This document shows, in pieces, positions 1 through 7,203 of a stretch of 21,689 bases of DNA. Made by a program: the position numbers and the translations under genes. The notes beneath the pieces are model-generated. The model ran no database searches and was not told where the DNA came from. It was given only the letters and a program-made list of their open reading frames with translations. Source of the stretch: Thermoplasmata archaeon (GTDB lineage: Archaea > Thermoplasmatota > Thermoplasmata > Sysuiplasmatales > Sysuiplasmataceae); assembly GCA_021796175.1 (NCBI GenBank), contig JAJYOM010000011.1:1-21689 (forward strand). Reading direction: 5' to 3'. Numbering within the stretch: position 1 is the first letter of the stretch; every line of letters begins with the position of its first letter.

Positions 1-738
1 CCAGGCAGGCAAAACGGTCTGTGCGTATGGCCAGACCATTCCATCATCAGGAGTGACCTCGTTGACAACGACGGTATCATATGCTTCCTTTGCCGCCTCC
101 ACTTTCTTCTCATCCTTGTATTTGCTCCTTATGAAATTTACTACCGTCTCAATGTCCACTATATGCGGAGCGACCCTCGCCACTGCTCCAAGGAATCTGA
201 CGTCGGAGTTGTCATCTCTGTAATACCAGAGACCTGCAAAGCTTCTGTCGCCTGGAAGTACTGCTATGTTGTACTTGAAAGTCTTCTTCTCCAGAAGTCT
301 CTTCAGCTCCTCCGGTTTTCTCCTGGAAACAAAGAGTATGGTTCCGCCTTCCACAACCTTCTGGTTTATCGGCCTTATGCCGTAGTGACCCCACGGTTCA
401 AGACCCTTGGCAAGCGTGTCGTCCAAGACAAGGACAAGGTCAGCTTCGTCAACATCCATCTTGGCGCTGGCAATAGCCTCGAGCTCCTCTTCGCCAATCG
501 ATTTGGAGACGAACGCGAAATTTGCACAGGGAATGCCGTTCCTCTGAGGATCGTCGCTGTACCTGCCATTGGAAAAAGCCGTCTTGCCCTCGGCATGTGC
601 TGCATAGACAATATCGTGGGAGATATTGTATCCGAGCCTCTTCTGGAAGATGCCCCGGTAGTTTATTTCGACGCGGTGTATGTCCTTGCTCTCCTTTCCG
701 GCGTGAGAAGCGCCATGTTTTACGACTGTTTGAGTCAT
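1..738 (-). CDS. 2-oxoacid:ferredoxin oxidoreductase, divergent gamma-type subunit (partial, 3' end outside window)
   Basis: An open frame of 246 codons runs leftward from the ATG at 738 to the window edge without a stop. The architecture fits the gamma domain of pyruvate/2-ketoacid:ferredoxin oxidoreductases. Residues 98-118 contain the DEADLVLVLDDTL strand, which corresponds to the usual 'pDvvivlD.tL' segment. VVEGGTILFVSRKRPEEL follows at 128-145, and a late DVRFLGAVARV helix lies at 179-189. The family normally starts with a GRGGQG glycine loop. Here the equivalent stretch reads NYRGIFQKRLG (26-36), so the loop is degenerate. The enzyme complex makes acyl-CoA and reduced ferredoxin from a 2-oxoacid and CoA in the cytoplasm. 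The alpha and beta partners would lie beyond the left edge. An SD-like GGTAGGAG lies just before the ATG. The domain call is fairly sure. The substrate is unknown. Confidence 0.65.
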   Translation of the reverse strand, partial: MTQTVVKHGASHAGKESKDIHRVEINYRGIFQKRLGYNISHDIVYAAHAEGKTAFSNGRYSDDPQRNGIPCANFAFVSKSIGEEELEAIASAKMDVDEADLVLVLDDTLAKGLEPWGHYGIRPINQKVVEGGTILFVSRRKPEELKRLLEKKTFKYNIAVLPGDRSFAGLWYYRDDNSDVRFLGAVARVAPHIVDIETVVNFIRSKYKDEKKVEAAKEAYDTVVVNEVTPDDGMVWPYAQTVLPAW

Positions 739-762
739 TCAAATTTCTCCTACCAGCTGATA

Positions 763-770
763 AAGATATA
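763..770 (-). promoter_or_regulatory. TATA box of the oxidoreductase gamma-type gene
   Basis: TATATCTT on the minus strand, about 25-32 bases before the ATG at 738. At normal archaeal spacing the transcript would be leaderless or nearly so. Confidence 0.45.
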
Positions 771-833
771 GTCTACCAATAGTACACTTATGCTCATTAT
801 CTTTTTTGGAACACGTTCAACTTTGACTAAAAA

Positions 834-843
834 GGTTAATAGT
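834..843 (+). promoter_or_regulatory. TATA-like box of the HTH_10 regulator
   Basis: GGTTAATAGT preceded by an A-rich (BRE-like) run. Its centre is about 26 bases before the ATG at 865, which predicts a leaderless mRNA. A similar TTAATAG core precedes the methyltransferase gene at 16533. Confidence 0.45.
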
Positions 844-864
844 CTTTTGCTCATATAGCCTGTA

Positions 865-1545
865 ATGGTCGTTACAGAAATCGCAGTCACACAGACGGAT
901 TGCCCACATATCGACACGAGCAGGAAGTTCGAGAATACCTACATACTAATCATGAACACGCAGCTGATCGAGGGGAGGCAGAAGATGTTCTCCATATTCT
1001 ACTCCCTCGACAAGGTGGAGCTTGACAAGGCGCTGACTTATTTCTCAAGAAACAGAAGAGTTGCGAGTTTCAGCCTGCTTTCGAAGAAGAACGGCATAGC
1101 AACAGCATTCTACGAGACAAGGGCTACTTCGATGTTTCTCAGGCTCGGTATTACAGGCTTCAGGATACACCCTGTGGTTGTTCACAGGGGAATCGAAAAA
1201 TGGTTTTTCATCAGCAGCGGACAGGAGGGGCCAACCGCCTCCCATATCAATGACAAGTTCACAACTGTTGTGTCTCTCAAGAACATGACACAGGAGCAGT
1301 TCTTCCTTGAGTACCCTTCGGTTTTCTACGAATTGCACGCGTTGAAGATAATAAACAATCTTTCGGATGTCGACATGATGCTCTTCAAGGCGGCAACAGA
1401 CGGTGGTTTCTTCAGCTGGCCGAGAAAAAAGTCACTGACGGGCCTGAGCAAGGATCTGAATCTGCCGAAGAGCACACTCAGCTACCATGTCAGGATGATC
1501 GAGCAGAAGATGGCAAACATGCTTGCAGAACAGCTCAGGATATGA
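865..1545 (+). CDS. HTH_10 (bacterio-opsin activator, Bat-type) transcriptional regulator
   Basis: A 226-residue protein. The last 55 or so residues match the HTH_10 domain: a LFKAATDGGFFSWPR-type first helix from about 172, then LTGLSKDLNLPKSTLSYHVR, a winged-helix recognition segment with the characteristic 'stlsyHvr' core. The N-terminal 160 residues form a mixed alpha/beta region with no PAS or GAF signature I can recognise, and may be a ligand-sensing domain. Proteins of this family are DNA-binding regulators common in Euryarchaeota. The gene is divergent from the oxidoreductase gamma-type gene across about 125 bp, so that gene is the obvious candidate target. Its 3' end overlaps the convergent MFS gene by 11 bases. 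The ATG at 865 fits the leaderless promoter. Internal ATGs near 951 and 987 are less likely starts. Confidence 0.8.
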   Translation: MVVTEIAVTQTDCPHIDTSRKFENTYILIMNTQLIEGRQKMFSIFYSLDKVELDKALTYFSRNRRVASFSLLSKKNGIATAFYETRATSMFLRLGITGFRIHPVVVHRGIEKWFFISSGQEGPTASHINDKFTTVVSLKNMTQEQFFLEYPSVFYELHALKIINNLSDVDMMLFKAATDGGFFSWPRKKSLTGLSKDLNLPKSTLSYHVRMIEQKMANMLAEQLRI

Positions 1546-2794
1546 CCTTTCCTGTCTGGCGCCTGTCGCCCTTGACACTGACTGCGAAGGAGAGGAATGC
1601 CACTGCAACTGTTATCACTGAAAGAAGCAGGAATGAGCCGTAGAGACTCCCGGCAAGTCCCCTCTGGGCGAGCAGCTGCGTGATGATCGGCCCGGCAGCG
1701 GAACCGCTGCCGATGGCCGCCCAGATAACGCTGTTACCGGTGGCTCTTGTCTCCGGTGTGAGCTGGGAATACGCTATCGGGAGCAGTATAGGAAAACCGC
1801 TGTAAGCGAAAGTGCCGAACAGCACGAGAAACACGACTGAGTAAGGATAAAGTGAAGTGGAAGCCAGGAAGAGTATCATGAATAAACCGGATCCTATTGT
1901 TGTTATGAAAAGACTGGCCCTCCTTCCAATAATATCCGACATCTTTCCAAACAGCGGCTGGCCGGCTATTGAGCCTGCTAGAACGATTGTCATTGTGAAG
2001 CCGAGCCCCAGGCTGTAGCTTGAGAATTTCTCCGATATCAGGAAAGTCGGCAGGAATATGAAGACACCAGTGCCTGAGATATTGCGTACGACAGTGATTA
2101 GCACAAGCAGCCATGTCTTCCTCACAACTGGCAGGATACCTATTCTGGAGCGGGGGCCCGTGTATTTCCCCCTGGCAGGAGTTCCCTTGCCGCGCGTGAA
2201 ATATGCCAGTACCAGCAGGGCAACTACAATGCCTGCAAATCCAAGCACGACCATGCCGTAGACAATTGCAAGATAAGTGTTGTGGCTCAGTTCCAGATAG
2301 AGAAAGACTGCTGCAGAAATCGTGGAGAAAAGTGCTCTGCCGCTGCTCCCTGCAATCCCGTTTGTTCCCAGTGCAAACCCCTGGACCTCCTCTCCAAAGG
2401 TTGACTGTATCAGGCTGGCACCGATCGGATGGAAAAAGCTGGAGCCGAACCCGGCGACAGCCGCAAAGATGAGTATGAGGCCGTAGGACACATAAGGAAG
2501 GACGCGCAATGGTGCGACTACAATACCCATACCTATTGTTCCCGCGGCAAGAATCAAAATGCCCGTACCCATTCCTCTTCCCATGTTGCCGCTCTTCTCA
2601 GCCCTGCTCGTTGCGTAGGGGGAGGCGAATGAGGAAAAAATGTAGAATACTGTGGCTATCACTGCAATGAGCAGGTTTGAGGTTATCAGTGTGGCAAGAA
2701 GAGGGAACATCAGCGGGAAGATTGCCGACAGTCCGTCATTCATGAAGTGTGCGACAGAAGTCAGTGCAAGTATCCGTAATTGATCGTGGTTCAT
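1535..2794 (-). CDS. MFS transporter, 12 transmembrane helices
   Basis: A 419-residue, highly hydrophobic protein with about 12 membrane segments and a polar, basic central loop (FTRGKGTPARGKYTGPRSR, around 200-220) that splits the two six-helix halves, as in the major facilitator superfamily. The motif GFGSSFFHPIGASL in the fourth/fifth helix region resembles fosmidomycin-resistance-like MFS members. The cytoplasmic loop GKMSDIIGRRASLF matches the classic MFS loop 2-3/8-9 motif. The frame is open further upstream to 2872, but that would overlap the preceding gene by 65 bases. The ATG at 2794 lies 13 bases after that gene's stop and begins a normal MFS N-terminus (MNHDQLRIL). The gene is third in an apparent operon after thiolase and 3-hydroxyacyl-CoA dehydrogenase, which suggests transport of an organic acid or related metabolite. 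The substrate cannot be read from the sequence. Confidence 0.85.
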   Translation of the reverse strand: MNHDQLRILALTSVAHFMNDGLSAIFPLMFPLLATLITSNLLIAVIATVFYIFSSFASPYATSRAEKSGNMGRGMGTGILILAAGTIGMGIVVAPLRVLPYVSYGLILIFAAVAGFGSSFFHPIGASLIQSTFGEEVQGFALGTNGIAGSSGRALFSTISAAVFLYLELSHNTYLAIVYGMVVLGFAGIVVALLVLAYFTRGKGTPARGKYTGPRSRIGILPVVRKTWLLVLITVVRNISGTGVFIFLPTFLISEKFSSYSLGLGFTMTIVLAGSIAGQPLFGKMSDIIGRRASLFITTIGSGLFMILFLASTSLYPYSVVFLVLFGTFAYSGFPILLPIAYSQLTPETRATGNSVIWAAIGSGSAAGPIITQLLAQRGLAGSLYGSFLLLSVITVAVAFLSFAVSVKGDRRQTGKVIS

Positions 2795-2807
2795 TTTTGC
2801 ATGGACC

Positions 2808-3650
2808 CTAGTATTGGTAGAAGCCTGCACCTGCCTTTCTTCCAGTCTTTCCGGAATTGACCATGTTGACAAGCAGCGGGCATGGCCTGTACTTAGGATC
2901 CTTGAAACCTGAATACAGCACGTTCATTATATCGAGACAGACGTCGAGGCCGATGAAATCGGCGAGCTCTAGAGGACCCATAGGATGGTTCATGCCGAGC
3001 TTCATGACTTTATCAATATCATCCCTGCCCGCGACGTCCTCCATCAGTGCGAAGATTGCCTCGTTGATCATGGGCATCAGCACCCTGTTGGAAATGAAAC
3101 CGGGATAGTCGCGAACCTCGACTGCCTCCTTTCCCATCCTCCTGCCTATATCCAGCGCTGCCGATGCGGTTGCATCGCTCGTCAGGTAGCCTCTTACGAC
3201 TTCAAGCAATTTCATGACCGGGACGGGATTGAAGAAGTGCATGCCGATAAAGTTCTCCGGGTGCTTGAGATTCCGGGAAAGGCTGGTTATTGAAATGGAA
3301 GACGTGTTGGATGCAACTATTGTCTGAGGGCCTACCGCACCACTTATACCCGACAGTGCTGCAGCCTTCACACTCGCGTCCTCAAACACAGCTTCCACCA
3401 CAATATCGCAATCCGCGAAGGAAGACACGCTGGTTGACAGGTTAAGTCCTGAAAGCAGCCCCCCGACCTGATGCTGGCTCAGCTTGCCAGACTTGACCCG
3501 TCTTTCAAGGCCGGTCCTGATCCTTGATGCTCCGCTGGAGAGATGAGCATCATCTACCTCTACGGCAACCACTTCGAAACCAGACTCGATTGCAGCCTGT
3601 GTTATTCCGCTGCCCATCGTGCCGAGTCCCATCACACCCATTCGCGTCAT
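2808..3650 (-). CDS. 3-hydroxyacyl-CoA dehydrogenase (3-hydroxybutyryl-CoA dehydrogenase type)
   Basis: A 280-residue protein of the usual single-domain-pair length. The N-terminal Rossmann motif GLGTMGSGI (8-16) binds NAD. The acidic residue after the second strand (VEVDD, 30-34) fits NAD rather than NADP. Active-site residues found by family spacing are Ser117 (SNTSS), His138 (GMHFFNPV), Glu150 and Asn188 (GFISNR). It oxidises (S)-3-hydroxyacyl-CoA to 3-oxoacyl-CoA in the cytoplasm. The ATG at 3650 begins two bases after the thiolase stop, so the genes are almost certainly co-transcribed and catalyse consecutive steps of beta-oxidation or acetoacetyl-CoA metabolism. No enoyl-CoA hydratase or acyl-CoA dehydrogenase gene is visible nearby. 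Confidence 0.93.
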   Translation of the reverse strand: MTRMGVMGLGTMGSGITQAAIESGFEVVAVEVDDAHLSSGASRIRTGLERRVKSGKLSQHQVGGLLSGLNLSTSVSSFADCDIVVEAVFEDASVKAAALSGISGAVGPQTIVASNTSSISITSLSRNLKHPENFIGMHFFNPVPVMKLLEVVRGYLTSDATASAALDIGRRMGKEAVEVRDYPGFISNRVLMPMINEAIFALMEDVAGRDDIDKVMKLGMNHPMGPLELADFIGLDVCLDIMNVLYSGFKDPKYRPCPLLVNMVNSGKTGRKAGAGFYQY

Positions 3651-3652
3651 GA

Positions 3653-4840
3653 TTACAGCAACTCCAGCAGCATTGAAACTGCATTTCCGCCTCCAAGGCA
3701 GAGAGTTGAAACACCTTTCTTCTTTCCCGCTCTCTTCAGATTGTACAGGAGAGTGGTTGTTATTCTTGCGCCGCTCGCGCCAAGCGGATGACCAAGTGCC
3801 ACTGCACCGCCGTTCACATTGAACTTTTCCTCCCTTATGCCAAGGGAGTCCATTACGGCTACCGAGGCTGTCGAGTAGGCCTCGTTATGCTCAAACAAAT
3901 CAATGTCCTCAATGTGCATGTTGTTCCTCTTCAGCAGTTCTCTGGTGGTCTCAATCGGAGCCTCCATGACCCATTCCGGCCTGGTGCCGCCTGTTACGTA
4001 ATCAATTATGCGAGCAACTGGTTTAGAACCGAGCCGCTCTGCTGCTTTCTCGGACATGACAACAAGCGCGGATGCGCCGTCGCTGAGCTGGGAAGAGTTG
4101 CCGGCAGTGCATATGCCACCTTTTTTGAACTTTGAGTCCAACTGCGAGAGTCTGGCCAGTGTCGTGTCTGCCCTTGGTCCCTCGTCGCGCGTGATGATGT
4201 TTTTCTCCTTTCCGGCCTTCGCGCTGACTTGAACAATTTCCTCCTTGAACAGGCCGCCGCTTGATGCTTCAGCCGCCCTCTTGTGGCTCCTGTATGCAAA
4301 TTTGTCAGCCTGCTCGCGGGTCACGTTAAACCGCTCGGCGACTATCTCGCCTGTGATCATCATGTGAATGTTGTTGTACGCATCCCACAGACCGTCATGT
4401 ATCATTGAGTCAACAAACGGGATATCGCCATATTTGTTTCCCCAGCGTGTTTGCATGGAAAGGTAGGGAGCCATACTCATGTTCTCGGTGCCGCCGGCCA
4501 CTATTACCTCATTCTCGCCCAGCCGAACTGAATTTGCCGCGAGCATGATCGCCTTCAGCCCCGAACCGCACACTTTGTTCACAGTCAGAGCGCCTGCACT
4601 GTAAGGAATTCCAGCGCCCACTGCACACTGTCTTGCAGGTGCCTGGCCAAGACCGGCGGACAGTACGTTCCCGATAATTGCCTCCTGGACATCACCAGGG
4701 GAAATACCAGCTCTTTCGATTGCGGCCCGGACAGCCGCCCGCCCGAGTTCGACTGCAGTTGTTTCCTTGTATGCCCCTCCAAACTTTCCAACAGGCGTAC
4801 GCACCGCCGAAACTATGACAGCTTCATTCAATCTTTGCAT
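3653..4840 (-). CDS. Acetyl-CoA acetyltransferase (thiolase)
   Basis: A 395-residue protein, full thiolase length. The acyl-accepting cysteine is Cys91 in NKVCGSGLKA. The GHP histidine is His351 (GGAVALGHPLGASGAR), and the second catalytic cysteine is Cys381 (LCLGGGNAVSM). The conserved Asn of the NEAF motif appears as HNEAYS. It catalyses 3-ketoacyl-CoA + CoA <-> acyl-CoA + acetyl-CoA. The intact first cysteine separates it from the archaeal HMG-CoA-linked thiolase and SCP-x-like proteins that often lack catalytic residues. It is the first gene of the thiolase, dehydrogenase, MFS operon and has its own promoter. An SD-like AAGGGGCGG lies 8-16 bases before the ATG. Confidence 0.93.
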   Translation of the reverse strand: MQRLNEAVIVSAVRTPVGKFGGAYKETTAVELGRAAVRAAIERAGISPGDVQEAIIGNVLSAGLGQAPARQCAVGAGIPYSAGALTVNKVCGSGLKAIMLAANSVRLGENEVIVAGGTENMSMAPYLSMQTRWGNKYGDIPFVDSMIHDGLWDAYNNIHMMITGEIVAERFNVTREQADKFAYRSHKRAAEASSGGLFKEEIVQVSAKAGKEKNIITRDEGPRADTTLARLSQLDSKFKKGGICTAGNSSQLSDGASALVVMSEKAAERLGSKPVARIIDYVTGGTRPEWVMEAPIETTRELLKRNNMHIEDIDLFEHNEAYSTASVAVMDSLGIREEKFNVNGGAVALGHPLGASGARITTTLLYNLKRAGKKKGVSTLCLGGGNAVSMLLELL

Positions 4841-4882
4841 CAGTTACCGCCCCTTAGCGTCAATGAATATTGAGCGATCATT

Positions 4883-4890
4883 CTTAAATA
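4883..4890 (-). promoter_or_regulatory. TATA box of the thiolase operon
   Basis: TATTTAAG on the minus strand in the 68-base gap after tiaS. It predicts transcription start near 4861, a leader of about 20 bases, and room for the SD-like element at about 4848-4856. Confidence 0.55.
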
Positions 4891-4908
4891 GCGTTTCCCT
4901 GACAGTGT

Positions 4909-6249
4909 TTAGCTGGGAGGCTCCGGGGATGACATGTTGTCGCCTGCCATCAGCTCCGGGGGCCTGGTGAGATGTCTTCTTGCCCCTGCGGCAACTGCAA
5001 AAAGTCCCTTCATTATCTGAGGGTGGGCGGTTGCATAAACCGGTTCTGCAGTTTTCGTGTGGCATGTGCGGCACCGGTAACCGCTTCTTCTTCCCGCGGA
5101 CTTCATCTTCCTGCCACATGATTGGCAGGTCGGATTCGAAATCTTTATCTTCCTATTTCCAAACGAGAGTATTTCCAGTTTTTCCAGGTTGAACCTTTCC
5201 ACGGAGGGACCGGGCTTTAAGCTCCCCCATGCCCTGATAGTGTCACCAGGTGCCAGATTCTTGATAACGTTCCTGAACTCCTTCGTCTCTTCGAATGCGG
5301 CACACGTGAAACTACCGAACTCCGTACTGATGGAGAAGAAAACGTGACCGCCCCTTAACGTCCGGGGGGTTGAGGATACCGTACCTCTCAGAAGATAGGA
5401 GTGAAATAATTCCGGTTTTCTGTCAGGTTCGACTATGTGGTCATCGGTTCCCTGGTTTGTTTCAAAGGTCAGCCACCTGTCGATGGGCTCACCGCCAACA
5501 TATCTCATTGCTTCAGGGAGGAGTGCAGGATCAGTTCCCCTTATGCCGAAGAGGACGGGACACGGGGACGATGGCAAAATGCATGAATGCCTGTTGACTG
5601 CATCATAATTGTTGAATGTGGATGGAAACTTTGCGCTTAGTTCAGCAACAGCAGATGCTTCGACCTTCCTTGAAGTTCCCCAGTTTTCCTTTTTCCTGTA
5701 TGTTATCACCTCAAAAGTCTTCTCCGCTGCCAGCCAGGAGATTGCTGCAGTTGCGCCTACAATGCCTCTGCCGTTTTTCCACGTCCTGTATAGCCCGTTT
5801 GCCTTGAGCAGTTCTGCCTTCGCTTCGGATCTGTCGACGAGTTCCCGGACTGCCTTCCAGTAGAAACCTGCATCAGGCCTGGAAGGCGACACAACCACTG
5901 CAGGATTGGTGTTTTCATCCTCAAAAACCGCGAGCCTTTCAACCACTGATGATGCACTTTCGAGCAGTGCCGCAGTATCCGGCAATTCCTGCGAAGGTGT
6001 GAAGGATGCAAACACATCCCTCCCACCGACTTCACCGATCTTGAATGCGGTGCTGCTGTCTCCAGGCAGGGAGAGCGAAAGCGCTCCGTTTCCCCTTGTC
6101 TTCCACGGGATGTTCGGATTAAGCCTTACCAGCCTGGGATAACCCAGCAGTACGGGATAGCCCAACTCCCTGATCAATTCTGTGAGAAGATAGGTGGTGC
6201 ACATCCCCTTTGTCGAGTCTGTATCATCAACTCCAATAAACACATTCAT
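4909..6249 (-). CDS. tiaS: tRNA(Ile2) 2-agmatinylcytidine synthetase TiaS
   Basis: A 446-residue protein. The N-terminus MNVFIGVDDTDSTKGMCTTY is the family signature, with the DDTDS motif at 8-12. The middle contains a GRGIVGATAAISWL segment (160-173). Residues about 283-365 form an OB-fold with nucleic-acid-binding character. A C-terminal zinc ribbon carries Cys375, Cys378, Cys393 and Cys396. TiaS attaches agmatine to C34 of tRNA-Ile(CAU), so that the anticodon reads AUA. It is essential in archaea, and ATA codons are used in the neighbouring genes. The ATG at 6249 starts the signature directly. The last 30 or so residues after the ribbon look unconserved. The gene is followed by the separately promoted thiolase operon and is divergent from the small membrane protein at 6416. 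Confidence 0.95.
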   Translation of the reverse strand: MNVFIGVDDTDSTKGMCTTYLLTELIRELGYPVLLGYPRLVRLNPNIPWKTRGNGALSLSLPGDSSTAFKIGEVGGRDVFASFTPSQELPDTAALLESASSVVERLAVFEDENTNPAVVVSPSRPDAGFYWKAVRELVDRSEAKAELLKANGLYRTWKNGRGIVGATAAISWLAAEKTFEVITYRKKENWGTSRKVEASAVAELSAKFPSTFNNYDAVNRHSCILPSSPCPVLFGIRGTDPALLPEAMRYVGGEPIDRWLTFETNQGTDDHIVEPDRKPELFHSYLLRGTVSSTPRTLRGGHVFFSISTEFGSFTCAAFEETKEFRNVIKNLAPGDTIRAWGSLKPGPSVERFNLEKLEILSFGNRKIKISNPTCQSCGRKMKSAGRRSGYRCRTCHTKTAEPVYATAHPQIMKGLFAVAAGARRHLTRPPELMAGDNMSSPEPPS

Positions 6250-6290
6250 TTGGATTTGCTTCCTGTTGCGTCATACAGGGAATCGCCCGG

Positions 6291-6298
6291 AGTATAAC
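6291..6298 (-). promoter_or_regulatory. TATA box of tiaS
   Basis: GTTATACT on the minus strand. Its centre is about 46 bases before the ATG, giving a leader of about 20 bases that includes AGGAAG as a weak SD. Confidence 0.4.
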
Positions 6299-6338
6299 CC
6301 TTTTCTGAAAGAGACGCACTGCGAGAACTGATGAATGA

Positions 6339-6346
6339 TTTATATA
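6339..6346 (+). promoter_or_regulatory. TATA box of the small membrane protein gene
   Basis: TTTATATA on the plus strand, the best TATA match in this divergent region. Transcription would begin near 6369 and give a leader of about 47 bases, unusually long for this window. Confidence 0.55.
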
Positions 6347-6376
6347 CGCTGTCCTACTAGTGGCTAACGTTCCGTC

Positions 6377-6413
6377 TGCTGACAGCGCAAGTCAGCATAG
6401 GTATGGTGCTGAT
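6377..6413 (+). promoter_or_regulatory. Candidate two-state RNA hairpin leader
   Basis: TGCTGAC (6377-6383) pairs perfectly with GTCAGCA (6391-6397) across a 7-base loop. The same GTCAGCA can instead pair with TGCTGAT (6407-6413), with one G-U pair and a 9-base loop. The two hairpins exclude each other. The second one buries the SD-like GGTG at 6405-6408, seven bases before the ATG at 6416. The repeats are seen directly. A regulatory role is inference. Confidence 0.35.
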
Positions 6414-6415
6414 CC

Positions 6416-6796
6416 ATGGCAAAGGCAATGACAAGGGAATTCAGGTTCGAGCTTTCAACGGTCATGCTTGCCGTAGGCATACTTGTGACTTTCGTAGGCG
6501 CAATTGGAGTGTTTGTCCCGAAGCTGCCTGACTGGCTGCTTATATTCCAGTCAGCGATTAAGGGCTCGGGCAACTGGATTTACTGGTATCTTGTCCTCGG
6601 TCCTATTCTTGTAATAGGCGGTGGCTGGTGGCTCATAGACTCTGTCAGGAAGACGATGGAGCTCATGAATTATCTGAAAATTGACAGCAAGGCGAAATTC
6701 GTAAAAAACATGGATGACATAGAGTATCTTGCCTGGGTTCTGCCAAGGAAGTATGAGGAAATGGTTCTTGAAAAGAAGAAACAGTTCAAGATGTAA
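6416..6796 (+). CDS. Small two-helix membrane protein (possibly DUF3198-like)
   Basis: A 126-residue protein. After a short basic and polar N-terminus there is a membrane helix at about 15-34 (VMLAVGILVTFVGAIGVFV). A second lies at about 56-77 (WYLVLGPILVIGGGWWLI). A cytoplasm-like charged tail of about 45 residues (RKTMELMNYL...EKKKQFKM) follows and resembles a coiled or helical segment. The composition and layout recall a family of unknown function described from Thermoplasma relatives (DUF3198), but I cannot confirm membership. It is divergent from tiaS and lies directly left of the candidate replication origin. The start at 6416 has a modest GGTG SD seven bases upstream inside the hairpin leader. 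No enzymatic motif is visible. Confidence 0.75.
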   Translation: MAKAMTREFRFELSTVMLAVGILVTFVGAIGVFVPKLPDWLLIFQSAIKGSGNWIYWYLVLGPILVIGGGWWLIDSVRKTMELMNYLKIDSKAKFVKNMDDIEYLAWVLPRKYEEMVLEKKKQFKM

Positions 6797-6807
6797 GGGA
6801 GTCCATG

Positions 6808-6821
6808 ATTTCCACTGGAAG
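6808..6821 (-). repeat. ORB-like (mini-ORB) element 1
   Basis: On the minus strand this reads CTTCCAGTGGAAAT. It matches the core of the archaeal origin recognition box (consensus about CTTCCAGTGGAAAC) at all but the last base. The G-rich extension of the full ORB is not evident next to it. Confidence 0.55.
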
Positions 6822-6885
6822 ATTGAAGCACTCCACAACGATCGCAAGCCAGCTTCCAGAGCACACTCTGCGCAATGTGATTCGG

Positions 6886-6936
6886 ACAAAATTTACGCCA
6901 AAAAATATCATGGTAATTTTAAACCCGCTATTCGTA
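6886..6936. other. AT-rich block, candidate duplex unwinding element
   Basis: Contains AAAATTTACGCCAAAAAA and GGTAATTTTAAACCC in close succession, between the two ORB-like elements. The position and composition fit an origin unwinding region. There is no direct evidence of function. Confidence 0.35.
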
Positions 6937-7043
6937 CTCAGAGCCTGTGCTGATCTTTCCAGCCGATATATCGCTTTAATGGCAGAAACGAAGGATAAAA
7001 CACCCTGATAATTCCGTTTCTTACAATCGAATACCTGTTCGAT

Positions 7044-7062
7044 GTTCCACAGGAAACAGAGG
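7044..7062 (+). repeat. ORB-like element 2
   Basis: Reads GTTCCACAGGAAACAGAGG on the plus strand. It matches the ORB layout (TTCCA, two bases, GGAAAC, then a purine-rich G extension) with a CA for GT change in the centre. It faces the opposite way to element 1, about 225 bases away. Confidence 0.45.
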
Positions 7063-7195
7063 ACTCTCATTATTCAAAAGGCTCGTATGTTTATCAGGTA
7101 TTGTGGATTAATGATCGTCATTGCCGAATCGCCCTCGGGCACGAGTGTAATTTTTTTCTCTACAAATTTAGTCGTTGCGGGCAATAAAAAAAACG

Positions 7196-7203
7196 TTTTA
7201 GTA
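7196..7203 (+). promoter_or_regulatory. Possible TATA box of orc1/cdc6
   Basis: TTTTAGTA after an A-rich run (AATAAAAAAAACG). It predicts a start near 7226 and a leader of about 39 bases, with GGGAG at 7246-7250 as a distant SD. This is a weak assignment, because the area is AT-rich anyway. Confidence 0.25.

Noticed and set aside
163..771. Plus-strand ORF of 202 codons
   Set aside because: It lies antisense to the oxidoreductase gamma-type frame, which carries recognisable family motifs and runs off the window edge. The plus frame has no protein-like motifs.
2795..2872. Longer MFS start adding 26 residues
   Set aside because: It would overlap the dehydrogenase gene by 65 bases and add a hydrophilic stretch atypical of MFS N-termini.
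6250..6415. Possible tRNA or small RNA between tiaS and the small membrane protein gene
   Set aside because: No T-loop GGTTCRA motif or cloverleaf can be drawn. The sequence is explained by two divergent promoters and the hairpin leader.
6805..7008. Short plus-strand ORF of 67 codons in the candidate origin
   Set aside because: Overlaps an ORB-like site and AT-rich origin sequence, with no SD or promoter and a low-complexity product. ORF 7042-7290 was rejected for the same reasons and because it overlaps the cdc6 start.
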